From: Cerasicoccus arenae
Lineage (GTDB): Bacteria; Verrucomicrobiota; Verrucomicrobiia; Opitutales; Cerasicoccaceae
Length of the DNA stretch: 64,000 bases
Reading direction: 5' to 3'
NCBI RefSeq assembly: GCF_014651635.1
Contig: NZ_BMXG01000001.1
Span: 292,517-356,516 of the forward strand
Position numbers and translations under genes: made by a program. Positions 9,268 to 18,367 of this stretch are shown piece by piece; within the stretch, counting starts at the first letter, position 1, and each line of letters begins with the position of its first letter. The notes beneath the pieces are model-generated. The model had not been told where the DNA came from. It did no database searches and saw only the letters and a list, made by a program, of their open reading frames with translations.

Positions 9268-10101
9268 TTAATTCGTGGCCTGCCTTGGGTTCGTGACTTC
9301 TCGGTAGACTTCGGCATATCGGCGACCAAACTCACGTTGAGATTCCGCATTAAAGTGCGTGTTGTCCGACTTGCAGGTTAATCCATCGCTGGAAACGAAC
9401 CCTGCATTTTCCGTTTCACTCGCAAATTCCTGCTGAGCGTCATCGACTTTATGTGTACCTGATTTCCAAGGTTTCTGAGGGAACTGCCCAAGCTGGCCAA
9501 TGATGATTGGTAAATTTGGATCATCGAATTCAGTTCTAAATCTATCGACGAGCACGATTAGACAGGCTTTGTAGTTTTCGGCGCGCTCACCTTGCACGTC
9601 CGCCTCTCCCTGGTGCCACAACACGCCTTTCAGTACGCCGTCCTCCATCGCACGCTTCGTCCGGACAATCGCATCATCATAAGGTTGACTTTCGGTTTGG
9701 CCATGATGCGCTCCCGGAACCCATTTTGTAATGGAAGAACCACCACAAGCCGTTGGGATAAGCCCGATAACAACGTTCTCATTGTCATCGGCCATTTCGA
9801 TTCCGAATGTCTTGCCCGGCCCTACGCCCGCAATGGATTTATCAAAGTGTAGCGGGTCAACTGCCGGAGCCCACTCTCCTTCCCTAGTCAACATCATGAC
9901 GCGCGGGTGCGGAATTTTGTCCTGTTCACTTACTTGACCACGTCCAGCCATATTGGATTGCCCCGCCAATAAGTAGAGATGGAAATTTTCTTTGGCAGGC
10001 AACTCGATCTCCTCGGCACAGCTAAGATGTTCAAAGCCAATCAGTGAAACGAACAGGCAAAAAAACAGTGTCGTTCTCGGGATATATTTTAGTGTTTTCA
10101 T
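9268..10101 (-). CDS. Exported SASA-type (sialate O-acetylesterase/CE6-like) carbohydrate esterase
   Basis: I choose the ATG at 10101 because it puts a signal peptide (MKTLKYIPRTTLFFCLFVSL...HLSCAEE) at the N-terminus; an upstream ATG at 10155 would add 18 residues before it. The 277-aa protein carries the SGNH-like landmarks of the SASA family. YLLAGQSNMAGRG bears the nucleophilic Ser, GGSSITKW is the second block, HQGEADVQ the third, and DNTHFNAESQREFG near the C-terminus gives the Asp/His pair. Enzymes of this family remove acetyl groups from xylan or other acetylated glycans, here outside the cytoplasm. Neighbours are the 844-aa beta-helix protein downstream and the exported 248-aa protein upstream. 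De-acetylation of a polysaccharide before cleavage is a reasonable inferred role. Confidence 0.85.
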   Translation of the reverse strand: MKTLKYIPRTTLFFCLFVSLIGFEHLSCAEEIELPAKENFHLYLLAGQSNMAGRGQVSEQDKIPHPRVMMLTREGEWAPAVDPLHFDKSIAGVGPGKTFGIEMADDNENVVIGLIPTACGGSSITKWVPGAHHGQTESQPYDDAIVRTKRAMEDGVLKGVLWHQGEADVQGERAENYKACLIVLVDRFRTEFDDPNLPIIIGQLGQFPQKPWKSGTHKVDDAQQEFASETENAGFVSSDGLTCKSDNTHFNAESQREFGRRYAEVYREVTNPRQATN

Positions 10102-10212
10102 TTTAATAAAATGGAATGGTTTGAATAAATTTCTGAACAGTTGGCATCTTCCCATTAATTCCAGATTGAACCCCTGTAATCAGTCATTGGAATAGCGAAT
10201 CGAATGACACTC

Positions 10213-10959
10213 TCAACTCGCTGTTGGTCGGTCGTAGATCACACGCAGTTCAATTGGTGCCCCTGTAGCTACCACCGGTCCGCTGGATGTTTCAGCGGGA
10301 GGGATACCCGGTAATATGAAAACTAACAAACGACGATCCGATGGAATATTAATGCGTGTACTCATTACCAGCTCCCACTTCTCTTCATCTACAGAGCGTG
10401 CAATCTGAATATTGAGATGCTCGTCTGAACTGGTGGGCCAGTATAGCTTCTGCGATTCGCCTGAATTGATGACCCCCATATCCTCGCCCATGCGCAACGC
10501 AAGATTCCACTCAGTGAAGTTAAGCGCAATTGTTTGCCCGGAACTGAAGGTCTGGTCGCTGAAAGGTGCCGCAAAAACAACAAAATTGCGCTGACCGTCC
10601 AATTTCGTGGCGGATATGAGCACGAGATACTCGGTTACATTCGGCTGCGCTTGAAAACGCGCCACTGGAGGCATTGGCAAGCCCTCAGCCGTTTTTGTAT
10701 CCGGGTAAGCGTAGAAATCGACATACCCATTCACAACCAATGCATCAATTGGCGCACTTAGTGAGCTTGAGCGTGCAACGATGCGCGTTTTATCATTACT
10801 AGGTGCCTTCACGGAAATATCCGTCACGAAGGAATTGATCGAGATAACTCGCAGCGTAACAGGATAAGAGGTCTGACTAGGTGTGGACTGAGCTGTCCCT
10901 TCAAAGGGAAGCATCGCTACGATCATCAGGAAAAGAGTCTTAAGGTAAATTAGGCGCAT
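10213..10959 (-). CDS. Exported protein of unknown function paired with the prepilin-like gene
   Basis: This 248-aa protein starts with a signal peptide (MRLIYLKTLFLMIVAMLPFEGTAQ). It is then entirely beta-rich, without a domain I recognise. It begins 6 bp after the stop of the 1165-aa prepilin-like gene, so the two are almost certainly co-transcribed. Verrucomicrobia carry gene cassettes in which very large PilX-like proteins are linked to smaller exported partners (the Verru_Chthon cassette families are one described example). Membership here is only a guess from layout. It could be an assembly or surface partner of the giant pseudopilin. Confidence 0.65.
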   Translation of the reverse strand: MRLIYLKTLFLMIVAMLPFEGTAQSTPSQTSYPVTLRVISINSFVTDISVKAPSNDKTRIVARSSSLSAPIDALVVNGYVDFYAYPDTKTAEGLPMPPVARFQAQPNVTEYLVLISATKLDGQRNFVVFAAPFSDQTFSSGQTIALNFTEWNLALRMGEDMGVINSGESQKLYWPTSSDEHLNIQIARSVDEEKWELVMSTRINIPSDRRLLVFILPGIPPAETSSGPVVATGAPIELRVIYDRPTAS

Positions 10960-10965
10960 ATCGGA

Positions 10966-13900
10966 CTAAATTTCGTCTGCCTGCAACCAGCGGAATGATA
11001 CGATTTCAAACCGTCGGCCAAAATTCTGGTTGATGGTTGTCAGGTTAACACTTCCACCAGTGACTGGCAGCGTTTCAGGAGAATTCCCATTAGCATCCAC
11101 GTACTCGGGCATACGCTGCACGACTGCCTCACACCATGCGCGGCCCACTACATAGTCACTACTGCTCGGGCTAGAATACGGATTAACCGTCTCCCCATAG
11201 GCACGGATCACAAAGGTATCTGATCGAGCAGCCATCCCAGGGCCGAGCACCTGCAAGATATCAGCCTGTGTCAGGAATCCAGGTGCCATCGCGGACTTAG
11301 CCCTACCGGTATATTGAAAAGCGCGTCGTGGTGCCTTTATGTTTTGAAGATAATAAGAAATGCCACTATTTTCCCAGATTTCCTCATCGCCATCAGGAAT
11401 GGAATTGGATGGCGGACGATCTGCCTCAAGTATTTTCTGGTTGATATTCGACACTGCATCAATCGCCGCTTGCAGCGCACCACTTAATCCAGATTCATCA
11501 GGATACGATTCTAGGCTGCGGTTAACAAAATCGCCCATGGATAGAAATGGCCCACGTGCCTTTACCTCCTCCACGATCCGCGCAGCCATTTGGCGCACTT
11601 CCGTGTCGCTCAAGGTGCGATAGCCACCCCACCGGCTGACACGGGAGAATGTGCTGGATCCACCAGAAACGTAGGGCGTGCGGACGAATGGCGAACCACT
11701 CACTGCAGGGCCTTCCGAGCCCGTTTCTGGATCGACCTCAACGTTGCGCAAACTACCGAGCAACGCCGCCCAAGCTTCCAATGAAGTTGAATTCACATTA
11801 AAGGCACCGTCAAGCATGAGGCTGGAAGCAGCTCGATTAAAATCCTCTACATCCACCGCCGATGCTCCACTGAGGTATGAGAGCGGAGCAAAAGGCAATG
11901 GTTCGTCAAGATTAAGCCACTGCTGAAGCTGATCCGTCGGCAAATCTGGACGCCCGGAAAAAAAGAAACGGTCCCAGAGCCTACGATTCAATAGGTAGGA
12001 AACATCGGTCAGATGCGTTCCACTGCCAGAGGTATTACCCGAGTTCGCCTTCGTATTTGGACGCAATAAGCGGTCTTGCGGAATGCGCATGTCTGCGTAG
12101 GAATTACCAAATGGATACGAAGGCTCTACCCCGGATGGAGTGAGAGTCATTTGAGCATGCTGTAGTTGTCCTAGGGCAATGACTGGTGTATCCCTGCGTG
12201 GAAGGTTAAACAAGATGGCCTCTTGCACACCAGTCGCTGGAAATCGACTCGGCCCATTGTAGGCTCTGGCCGGGGAATTTGAAACGAGATCGATTGTCCA
12301 GGTTGAGTCACCAGCTTGCACTTTAGCGGTAGACCAGTTGGGCGTGCTGCTGAACCCTTGGCTCCACTCAAACCACGACCGTCCAATTGATGCCGAGCGC
12401 TGGTTGATATTCGACATCCAATTGTAGCGTCCGTCCGTATCCTGAAGCGAATTCATAACCGATAGACCAACTTGATTTCGTGCATTAACCGGTCCCAACG
12501 CTAAGTTTCTAAAAGCATTGAAGCCGCTGGCGGAAACATCAGTTACTATGGTTGCGTTTTTCGCGTCATCTACTTCGGCGAAAGCCGCTAAGCCAACTGC
12601 GTCAATGAATTGCATGGACTCACCACCTGCATCCATGAGGTGACAAGAAATCGTGCCACCAGCTCCACCTTGATTATTGGCTAAAACGATCGCTGAAAAC
12701 TCAACTTCATCAGGCGAAAAAATATGATTGATACTGCGGGTAAACGAAGAAGTCGTGTCGTACCCATTCACCAAGAGATTATTCCCCGAGTTGCTGTATG
12801 GTCGCGTCGTTTCCGGCGTAAAGACATAGGCTTGGCCGGGCGGAATATCGATAGAGTCAATTTTAAACTCGAGCTTGCGGTTACTGTATTTTCCGGAACT
12901 TGCATCCTCCGGAGCAATGAATTCCTGATGGTATACATTGTAAGGCGGGGCACCAATCGGTGTCACCCCATCACTCTCGATCCTCGGAGTGATAAAGTAG
13001 AGATACTTGGCCGTCGTATTGTTGTTTTGTTCGTCGGCAAATTCCATACGTATGCTATAGGAACCCCGAAGTGTGGCATTATACGGATTCCATAAAATGA
13101 CATGTGGAAATAGATGAAGCTTCCCGAGGGTACCGTCCGCCGCACACTGCACGTCGAATGAGACTCCCCAGCGTAAAAGAATCGGCGAGAGTCCCATTTC
13201 ATCATCATTTCGCAATTGAGTATTTACCGTGCCGCTGTTCGTCGACTGGTAATCAAAGAAACTATCAAGCTGCTCCCAAGTCGCCGCAGATGGCGAACGA
13301 GAATCTGGACTGACGCTACTGCTCGTAGTCAATGTACTGTCTGCGTAAATGGCATCATCCTGAAACGCGGCGATATGCCGTGAGCCATCTTGATCAAAGG
13401 CGCTAACCTCATCAAGGCTGACCTTCAATTGACCACTCCAATCCGACGGCTCGAGATAAAACAAGGCAGTCAGATCTCGCTTCAGCCCCCCCCGTAAGGA
13501 ATCGGCCAAAACACCTTTGGAGTAGATACTGAAATCCGGAGAACGACGCCGCAACGCCTCCTTCATATCTTCAGTCTCAAAGCCAGCGAGGAGAGGTACC
13601 TGCCCTTCATCAGTTAGCCGATTCAGGCCCTCGCGGAAGTCCACTGCATCCGAATCGGTCCCCTCCACATTATATACGACATCAAACAACTTGCTTCCAT
13701 CAGACGTCATCATCTCAATGCCGTGACGCTGAGCAGTAAGTAACCGATTGAAGCGCTCCTGATTCGTAGAAGCACTTGAAGCCTTGGGATCGACCAAATT
13801 TAAACGGGCTTTGACGCCTTCGTCCTCAATCCACCAGCCATAACGCCCAGCCGCTCCTCCACCTCCACCCTGCACATCCTCAATATTTAGCAGAGGCGCA

Positions 13901-14463
13901 ACTACGTAATCCTCAAGGTGTCCCACACTGTTGGGGCCCACCAGCAGACAGGCCGGCTGTCCGTTTATCGTGATGTCATTGCTCAGAGCTCCACGATCTT
14001 CTGCAGATCCTAATGATATCGAATCAGAGGGCGCGATAGTCGGATCGTCCGCAGTGATAACTTGCCCAAAACTTTCGGCATCGGTGCTGACCGTATAGTT
14101 AACGACCCCATTACCGCTAACCAACCAATTGAGCAACTGGGGCTTACTCGTGTAGGCTGCCGAGGGATTACGATTACCCCAAACGCCCGTCCAGTTATGG
14201 CTACCATCCTGAGTACTTGCCAAAAGATCAGCCGTTGCGGTCGTACGTTGATCGGGACCGGCGACCTTCTGCAATTGCCCCAACGCTTCATTTAAGGCAA
14301 AAATTGCGTTTTGCTGGGCAATGGTATTAGTGCGATTATTGGCTACTGCATGAATTTCAACTTGAACTAAAGCCGACATGCTAACCAACAGCAACATGAT
14401 GAAGCCCATTAAAACAATTGCAGTAACCAGAGCAAAGCCATCATCTGTATTATGTGTTTTCAT
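10966..14463 (-). CDS. Giant PilX-like / Verru_Chthon-type prepilin-like surface protein
   Basis: This 1165-aa protein has a class-III-like N-terminus. A short polar leader (MKTHNTDDG) is followed directly by FALVTAIVLMGFIMLLLVSM and then an amphipathic helix (VEIHAVANNRTNTIAQQNAI), as in PilX/GspK minor pilins. Everything after residue ~60 is a long, mostly beta extracellular region with Ser/Thr/Asn-rich loops and no recognised enzyme motif. GspK and PilX proteins are usually 150-350 aa, so the size points to the large verrucomicrobial pilin-like families (for example Verru_Chthon cassette protein A). That assignment is from memory of layout, not a search. The promoter region carries an exact copy of the candidate LacI operator (14583). 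It is followed within 6 bp by the exported 248-aa partner and then by the carbohydrate enzymes. Confidence 0.75.
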   Translation of the reverse strand: MKTHNTDDGFALVTAIVLMGFIMLLLVSMSALVQVEIHAVANNRTNTIAQQNAIFALNEALGQLQKVAGPDQRTTATADLLASTQDGSHNWTGVWGNRNPSAAYTSKPQLLNWLVSGNGVVNYTVSTDAESFGQVITADDPTIAPSDSISLGSAEDRGALSNDITINGQPACLLVGPNSVGHLEDYVVAPLLNIEDVQGGGGGAAGRYGWWIEDEGVKARLNLVDPKASSASTNQERFNRLLTAQRHGIEMMTSDGSKLFDVVYNVEGTDSDAVDFREGLNRLTDEGQVPLLAGFETEDMKEALRRRSPDFSIYSKGVLADSLRGGLKRDLTALFYLEPSDWSGQLKVSLDEVSAFDQDGSRHIAAFQDDAIYADSTLTTSSSVSPDSRSPSAATWEQLDSFFDYQSTNSGTVNTQLRNDDEMGLSPILLRWGVSFDVQCAADGTLGKLHLFPHVILWNPYNATLRGSYSIRMEFADEQNNNTTAKYLYFITPRIESDGVTPIGAPPYNVYHQEFIAPEDASSGKYSNRKLEFKIDSIDIPPGQAYVFTPETTRPYSNSGNNLLVNGYDTTSSFTRSINHIFSPDEVEFSAIVLANNQGGAGGTISCHLMDAGGESMQFIDAVGLAAFAEVDDAKNATIVTDVSASGFNAFRNLALGPVNARNQVGLSVMNSLQDTDGRYNWMSNINQRSASIGRSWFEWSQGFSSTPNWSTAKVQAGDSTWTIDLVSNSPARAYNGPSRFPATGVQEAILFNLPRRDTPVIALGQLQHAQMTLTPSGVEPSYPFGNSYADMRIPQDRLLRPNTKANSGNTSGSGTHLTDVSYLLNRRLWDRFFFSGRPDLPTDQLQQWLNLDEPLPFAPLSYLSGASAVDVEDFNRAASSLMLDGAFNVNSTSLEAWAALLGSLRNVEVDPETGSEGPAVSGSPFVRTPYVSGGSSTFSRVSRWGGYRTLSDTEVRQMAARIVEEVKARGPFLSMGDFVNRSLESYPDESGLSGALQAAIDAVSNINQKILEADRPPSNSIPDGDEEIWENSGISYYLQNIKAPRRAFQYTGRAKSAMAPGFLTQADILQVLGPGMAARSDTFVIRAYGETVNPYSSPSSSDYVVGRAWCEAVVQRMPEYVDANGNSPETLPVTGGSVNLTTINQNFGRRFEIVSFRWLQADEI

Positions 14464-14582
14464 TGGGCATGAGCCGATTTCTTGAAGATACTTAAGAAAT
14501 ACAAAAGCTTCAAGAAATGGGGGGGGACTAAATTCAAATCGAAGCTTGCGACAATATCGGATGCATCACAATAGTGGCCCTA

Positions 14583-14596
14583 TTTAACTCGTTAAA
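14583..14596. promoter_or_regulatory. Candidate LacI-family operator O4
   Basis: TTTAACTCGTTAAA is identical to O1 at 2404, located 120 bp upstream of the start of the prepilin-like gene. It ties that gene and the downstream minus-strand carbohydrate genes to the same presumed regulon. Confidence 0.55.
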
Positions 14597-14747
14597 TTAA
14601 AGAGTTCGCCTGCTGCTGTAAAATAGTCTCCCCTTAAGAGGGGCAATATTTCGTCAGGCTTGATTTTGATTTACTTAAGCTGCTGTTTGTCGCCCTGTAA
14701 ATTGGCAACAGTATGCTCATAATGATAGGCCAAAGAACCTCGTTAAT

Positions 14748-14900
14748 CTAGATTTTGAGGTTCCACTCGCTACGGCGAGGGGGAGGTTGATGGCGGCACC
14801 TTTTTGCTCCTTTGAGGAAGTAGCGTGCCATACGGAAGTCGCTCTTGAGATGACCGATGACTGGCTCGATGGCGGCTCGTCGGGCGAAGCTGGCCGAGCT
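14748..14900 (-). pseudogene. Remnant of an IS5-family (DDE) transposase C-terminus
   Basis: Reading the minus strand from about 14900 gives SFARRAAIEPVIGHLKSD, then FRMARYFLKGA. This is the C-terminal Y/E-containing motif typical of IS5-family transposases (RRxAIEPVIGHxKxD...LKG). The frame then shifts: one frame gives GAAINLPLAVAS and another WNLKI before the TAG at 14748-14750. These match the usual GAAINLLLAVASWNLKKW-like ending split over two frameshifts. Only the C-terminal ~50 residues survive, so this is a dead fragment. A small inverted repeat (GAACCTC at 14735 and GAGGTTC at 14757) sits at its 3' side. The rest of the 14.46-15.2 kb gap shows the O4 operator and nothing else recognisable. 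Confidence 0.75.
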
Positions 14901-15205
14901 TACGTAATTGAGAGCACATGTGAAATATACTTACATCTAGACCATTGATTATATAACACGCCATTAACTCTTGACATCGTGCTTGGTCTAATGATTTTTT
15001 AAACCTCATTAAAAGTTCAATAATGTCGTTTTCATTTAAGTTGATACCATTCAGGCACGCTGCGAAGGACTATTGTCAAGATTATCCTTGTCTTGCAGCG
15101 ACGTCACGAAAGTAACAGTTCGATCAAACAAGACAACTGTAACTCCTGATCGTTTCAAAAACACGCAATTCGCAAGATTGATTTACTTTAGTCAGGTTTA
15201 TTTCG
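14901..15205. other. 305-bp gap upstream of the exported-protein operon
   Basis: This stretch lies between the transposase remnant and the 415-aa gene. I see no further transposase coding sequence, tRNA or palindromic operator in it. It presumably carries the promoter of the three-gene operon at 15206-17871. Confidence 0.35.
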
Positions 15206-16453
15206 ATGAACATAGCAAAAATATTATTTCAGTTATGCTTTTTGGTTCTTCCGTTAGTTGATGCGTATTGCTTGGTAGACGCAGACTCACCTCTGTCATT
15301 TGAGCCGGGTAAAGGTGTTGTTGGCGATATGACACGAGAAGGTTATTTCGAAGATTATTTGAAGGTTGGGACATTATCCTTGAATGACTATGAAATACCA
15401 CTTTACCAAATTTTCAGCACTAATCCTCAAAATGCACCTGGCATACTTGGTGTTTTTTGGTATCTTCCACTCTTTCGAAGCCGCATAACTTTCGTTGATG
15501 GGCAGGTTTTGTCCTGGATTAGGATTGATGGCAAGCAATCGTCGTTTAAATTAGCCGTGGATAAGAAGAGAGCGAATGATAAATATTACTCCACATGCGG
15601 CAGCTGGGTGGCCGAAGTGAAGGGGGGAGAGCGAATTGAGGTAACTCATAAAACTCTGGACTATAAGTTTTGGTATGCTTTTGGACAATTGAAAGGGTTT
15701 CGGTTTGGATACCATTCACCTGTATATGTCTTTCAGATTACCGATCGTGAAATGATATTGCGGGAGAATGGTAGGATATTACTTTCGGTTAGTCGACACG
15801 ATCATCCATACTATTCTGATGTCCTAATTGAAACCAATGGTGAGGTAACTCGACTTAAACTCACTAGCTTTCTACTAAACGAGAAACCCTGTGGTGATAT
15901 TAAACGGGAAAAATCACTGCTAACAAACGCTGATTTAGACGACATTCCAATTGAGTTTACGTATAAGCAATTATCCGAGGGCACCTTATTGATGAGTAAG
16001 CGTATCGCCTTTCAGGATGTTAAAAAGTTTCAGTGGGATATCTGCACTGGATTTGCAATGGCAGATAAGTTTAACACAATTCAAGTGGAGCGCAGTGAAA
16101 CTAAAGATTCCGCCATAAAGGTGCCTTGGTTGCGGGATTCTGCACTTATCAAGCGGATTAATCCAATGGGAATTGATACTTCTTTTTTTGACAGCCCTTC
16201 AAACGGTTATCAAGAACGAAAAGTAGGAGAAAAACGCTGGATAGAGCATTACTTCACTAGTGCCCCTGCTCTTCGTAAAATACGTAAGATCGAAGAGTAT
16301 GATGGCAATGAACTTATTTCCATTGTGAAATACTCCTATGATCCTCAAGGAAGACTGATACGCAAAATAACTGGCAACGAGTTGAAACAATACGCATACG
16401 ATTCTCATGGCCAAGTTTTCTTGCTCGGTGAGAAAAACATAAGCTTAGAATAG
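15206..16453 (+). CDS. Exported protein with C-terminal YD-like repeats
   Basis: This 415-aa protein has a signal peptide (MNIAKILFQLCFLVLPLVDA). A ~340-residue body is not recognised. The last 45 residues contain two Rhs/YD-type repeat units: VKYSYDPQGRLIRKITG and LKQYAYDSHGQVFLLG. YD repeats build the shells of Rhs proteins; two at the end of a small exported protein suggest a structural or carbohydrate-binding role, or a piece of an ancestral Rhs protein. It is the first of three same-strand exported proteins (33 bp to the next gene). The sequence is AT-richer than the housekeeping genes downstream. I cannot assign a function. Confidence 0.7.
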   Translation: MNIAKILFQLCFLVLPLVDAYCLVDADSPLSFEPGKGVVGDMTREGYFEDYLKVGTLSLNDYEIPLYQIFSTNPQNAPGILGVFWYLPLFRSRITFVDGQVLSWIRIDGKQSSFKLAVDKKRANDKYYSTCGSWVAEVKGGERIEVTHKTLDYKFWYAFGQLKGFRFGYHSPVYVFQITDREMILRENGRILLSVSRHDHPYYSDVLIETNGEVTRLKLTSFLLNEKPCGDIKREKSLLTNADLDDIPIEFTYKQLSEGTLLMSKRIAFQDVKKFQWDICTGFAMADKFNTIQVERSETKDSAIKVPWLRDSALIKRINPMGIDTSFFDSPSNGYQERKVGEKRWIEHYFTSAPALRKIRKIEEYDGNELISIVKYSYDPQGRLIRKITGNELKQYAYDSHGQVFLLGEKNISLE

Positions 16454-16486
16454 AATATTAATTCTAAGAAAAAAGAAGGCTAATGT

Positions 16487-17455
16487 ATGGATAGTTTAAA
16501 AAAAACAATCATTTCCTTAGGGATATATCTTATTTCAGGAGTATTGTTGTCTGCGGTTCCCGAAGATAAGGAATTGTTGGACACTGTCTGGCACAAATTA
16601 CTCTTGCAGGAAGAGGCTTTCGTAGTGGGACGATTAGTCTGGCGACAGGAAATGCTCGCTACAAACAACCCACGAATGATGTCGGTAGGCCCTGAAGGAG
16701 GCTCTACTTCATTTGAAAATGAATTCTATTTTTCAGATGAAGGGTTTTACCTGAAACGGTCCTTTAGCGCAAACGATGTCGAGCATGTGACCCATTATTA
16801 CCGAGATTCATTAGAGCAAATACTGTTTCAGGAGCCGCATACGCTTCGCATTGGCTTGTCAGTAGTGGCGGAGCAGGATTCATATCCAGTTATTGATGCT
16901 AGAGTAGTTGCGGCAAGTGGAAGAGAGTGGATGTCGGAGGTTTCTATGGATGATGTTAGCGAGATTATCGAAATGGCAGGAGGCGACATCCAGATAAAGG
17001 CAGAAAGCGATGAGCTTGTTTACAATATAATTTTAGATCCTGAGATTGGTTATTTGGCCAAGTCCTGGGAGGCGACCAATAAGGAAAATGGGAATAAAAA
17101 GATCATTAGTAACAATTACAACTATCTAGAAGGACTTACTGAAGGCATTCATTTCCCAAGTAAGGTGACTTATAGGTTTCAGAATGGAGATGTCTTCACT
17201 GAAATTTCCTACAACATAGACAGTATAGATTTTGGAGTCCAGCTTGATGAGGCGGAGGTGAGATCACGACTTCTACATGTTCTAGCTAATGTTTACGATA
17301 CGAGAATTCCAGATGAACCAAGGTCATACAATGCGCAGTGGCCGGACTTCCCAGTTCCAAGCTATAATGAATTCCTTGAACTGTGTAGTAGCCGACGGGT
17401 TTGGGATGAATTCAGATGGGAGAGAAGGCATCTGAGTGGAAAAATTGCTAAGTAG
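16487..17455 (+). CDS. Exported protein of unknown function
   Basis: This 322-aa protein has an N-terminal hydrophobic signal (KKTIISLGIYLISGVLLSA). The mature part is acidic, with regular beta-like stretches (EFYFSDEGFYLKRSF, SKVTYRFQNGDVFTEISYNI) reminiscent of periplasmic lipid- or lipoprotein-carrier folds, but no family motif can be named. The ATG is preceded by GAAGG. It lies between two other exported-protein genes, and its stop overlaps the possible GTG start of the next gene by one base. The same-strand layout suggests an operon with shared surface or periplasmic function. Confidence 0.65.
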   Translation: MDSLKKTIISLGIYLISGVLLSAVPEDKELLDTVWHKLLLQEEAFVVGRLVWRQEMLATNNPRMMSVGPEGGSTSFENEFYFSDEGFYLKRSFSANDVEHVTHYYRDSLEQILFQEPHTLRIGLSVVAEQDSYPVIDARVVAASGREWMSEVSMDDVSEIIEMAGGDIQIKAESDELVYNIILDPEIGYLAKSWEATNKENGNKKIISNNYNYLEGLTEGIHFPSKVTYRFQNGDVFTEISYNIDSIDFGVQLDEAEVRSRLLHVLANVYDTRIPDEPRSYNAQWPDFPVPSYNEFLELCSSRRVWDEFRWERRHLSGKIAK

Positions 17456-17871
17456 TGAATAATAATAATAATATGAAAATTAAAATTATAATAAAGCTAT
17501 TATCTATAGTCGCTCTGTCACAAGGATTGGCGATTCAATTACTGGGAGGAGTGCAGTGTAATCACTGGTATTCTGAATTGGAGACAGTGCCAAATTACTG
17601 TCAGAATTGGAATGTGATTTATGATCTCTATGTTATTAAGTATCCGACTTGTAATTCTAGCAGATGTGAGAATACTGAATGCATTACAGATCAGCAATTA
17701 TCTCAACTCGACACTACCATGCATTACTTGGCTGAAGTGGTCGAAAATTGTGGTGGTAGGATTGCTAGCTCCCACAGTAAGACTTTCTTATATCATAATA
17801 CCTGGAATGACCCTTTTTCGACATGTATGGTGCCTGATGATTGTGACCAGAGTGGTCCGGGTGGCGACTAA
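17455..17871 (+). CDS. Small cysteine-rich exported protein
   Basis: Two starts are possible: the GTG at 17455, which overlaps the previous stop and reads through an (AAT)5 run coding for Asn, or the ATG at 17473. The latter gives the normal signal peptide MKIKIIIKLLSIVALSQGLA and I consider it more likely functional. The mature ~105 residues hold nine cysteines (CNHWY, NYCQNW, PTCNSSRCENTECITD, NCGG, STCMVPDDCD), which suggests a disulfide-bonded secreted protein. I recognise no family. It closes the three-gene exported operon and is followed by a candidate terminator at 17899. Confidence 0.6.
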   Translation: MNNNNNMKIKIIIKLLSIVALSQGLAIQLLGGVQCNHWYSELETVPNYCQNWNVIYDLYVIKYPTCNSSRCENTECITDQQLSQLDTTMHYLAEVVENCGGRIASSHSKTFLYHNTWNDPFSTCMVPDDCDQSGPGGD

Positions 17872-17898
17872 TTGCGGGACTTAAGATTTTCGCTGCGG

Positions 17899-17921
17899 CA
17901 CCCTCTCTGGGGTGTTTGTTG
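17899..17921 (+). terminator. Candidate Rho-independent terminator
   Basis: CACCC and GGGTG arms (17899-17903, 17910-17914) around a 6-nt loop are followed by TTTGTTGT, 28 bp after the stop of the cysteine-rich gene. The stem is short, so support is moderate. Confidence 0.4.
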
Positions 17922-18247
17922 TGTTCTATGAATCGCAATCATGTTGGCTGAGTCCCATGGTTCGGCAGGTGCTCGCTGGACTGATCGCAGAACATAACCA
18001 CCGAAGTCCATCCCTCGACCACATGAGGTAGGCCAGTAATTTTGATTTTTTTGAGATCGTTTTGAAAAACACCATTTTCTAGCAGTGCCCTTGATGGCAG
18101 ATATTGCCTCAAACATTTACCGCTCAGCCTCAAATTGAATTGAGATAGCATTTTTGCGGGACCTTTAACTGCACTGACACTGCACAATAAAATTAAAGCG
18201 CTAGTATTTTGCTGACCATAAATCGCATAAGTGCTTGATTACTAAAA
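17922..18247. other. Gap before the tRNA
   Basis: About 325 bp with two overlapping short minus-strand frames that carry no recognisable domain and no start signal. I see no further RNA gene or repeat. Confidence 0.35.
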
Positions 18248-18324
<77 letters not shown>

Positions 18325-18367
18325 GCAAAGCACTCATACAAAAGCGGTCAAAGGCAGCTTGGCAAGC

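Noticed and set aside
17868-18187. 82-aa minus-strand ORFs between the exported operon and tRNA-Ile
   Set aside because: No recognisable domain, no start support, two overlapping frames.
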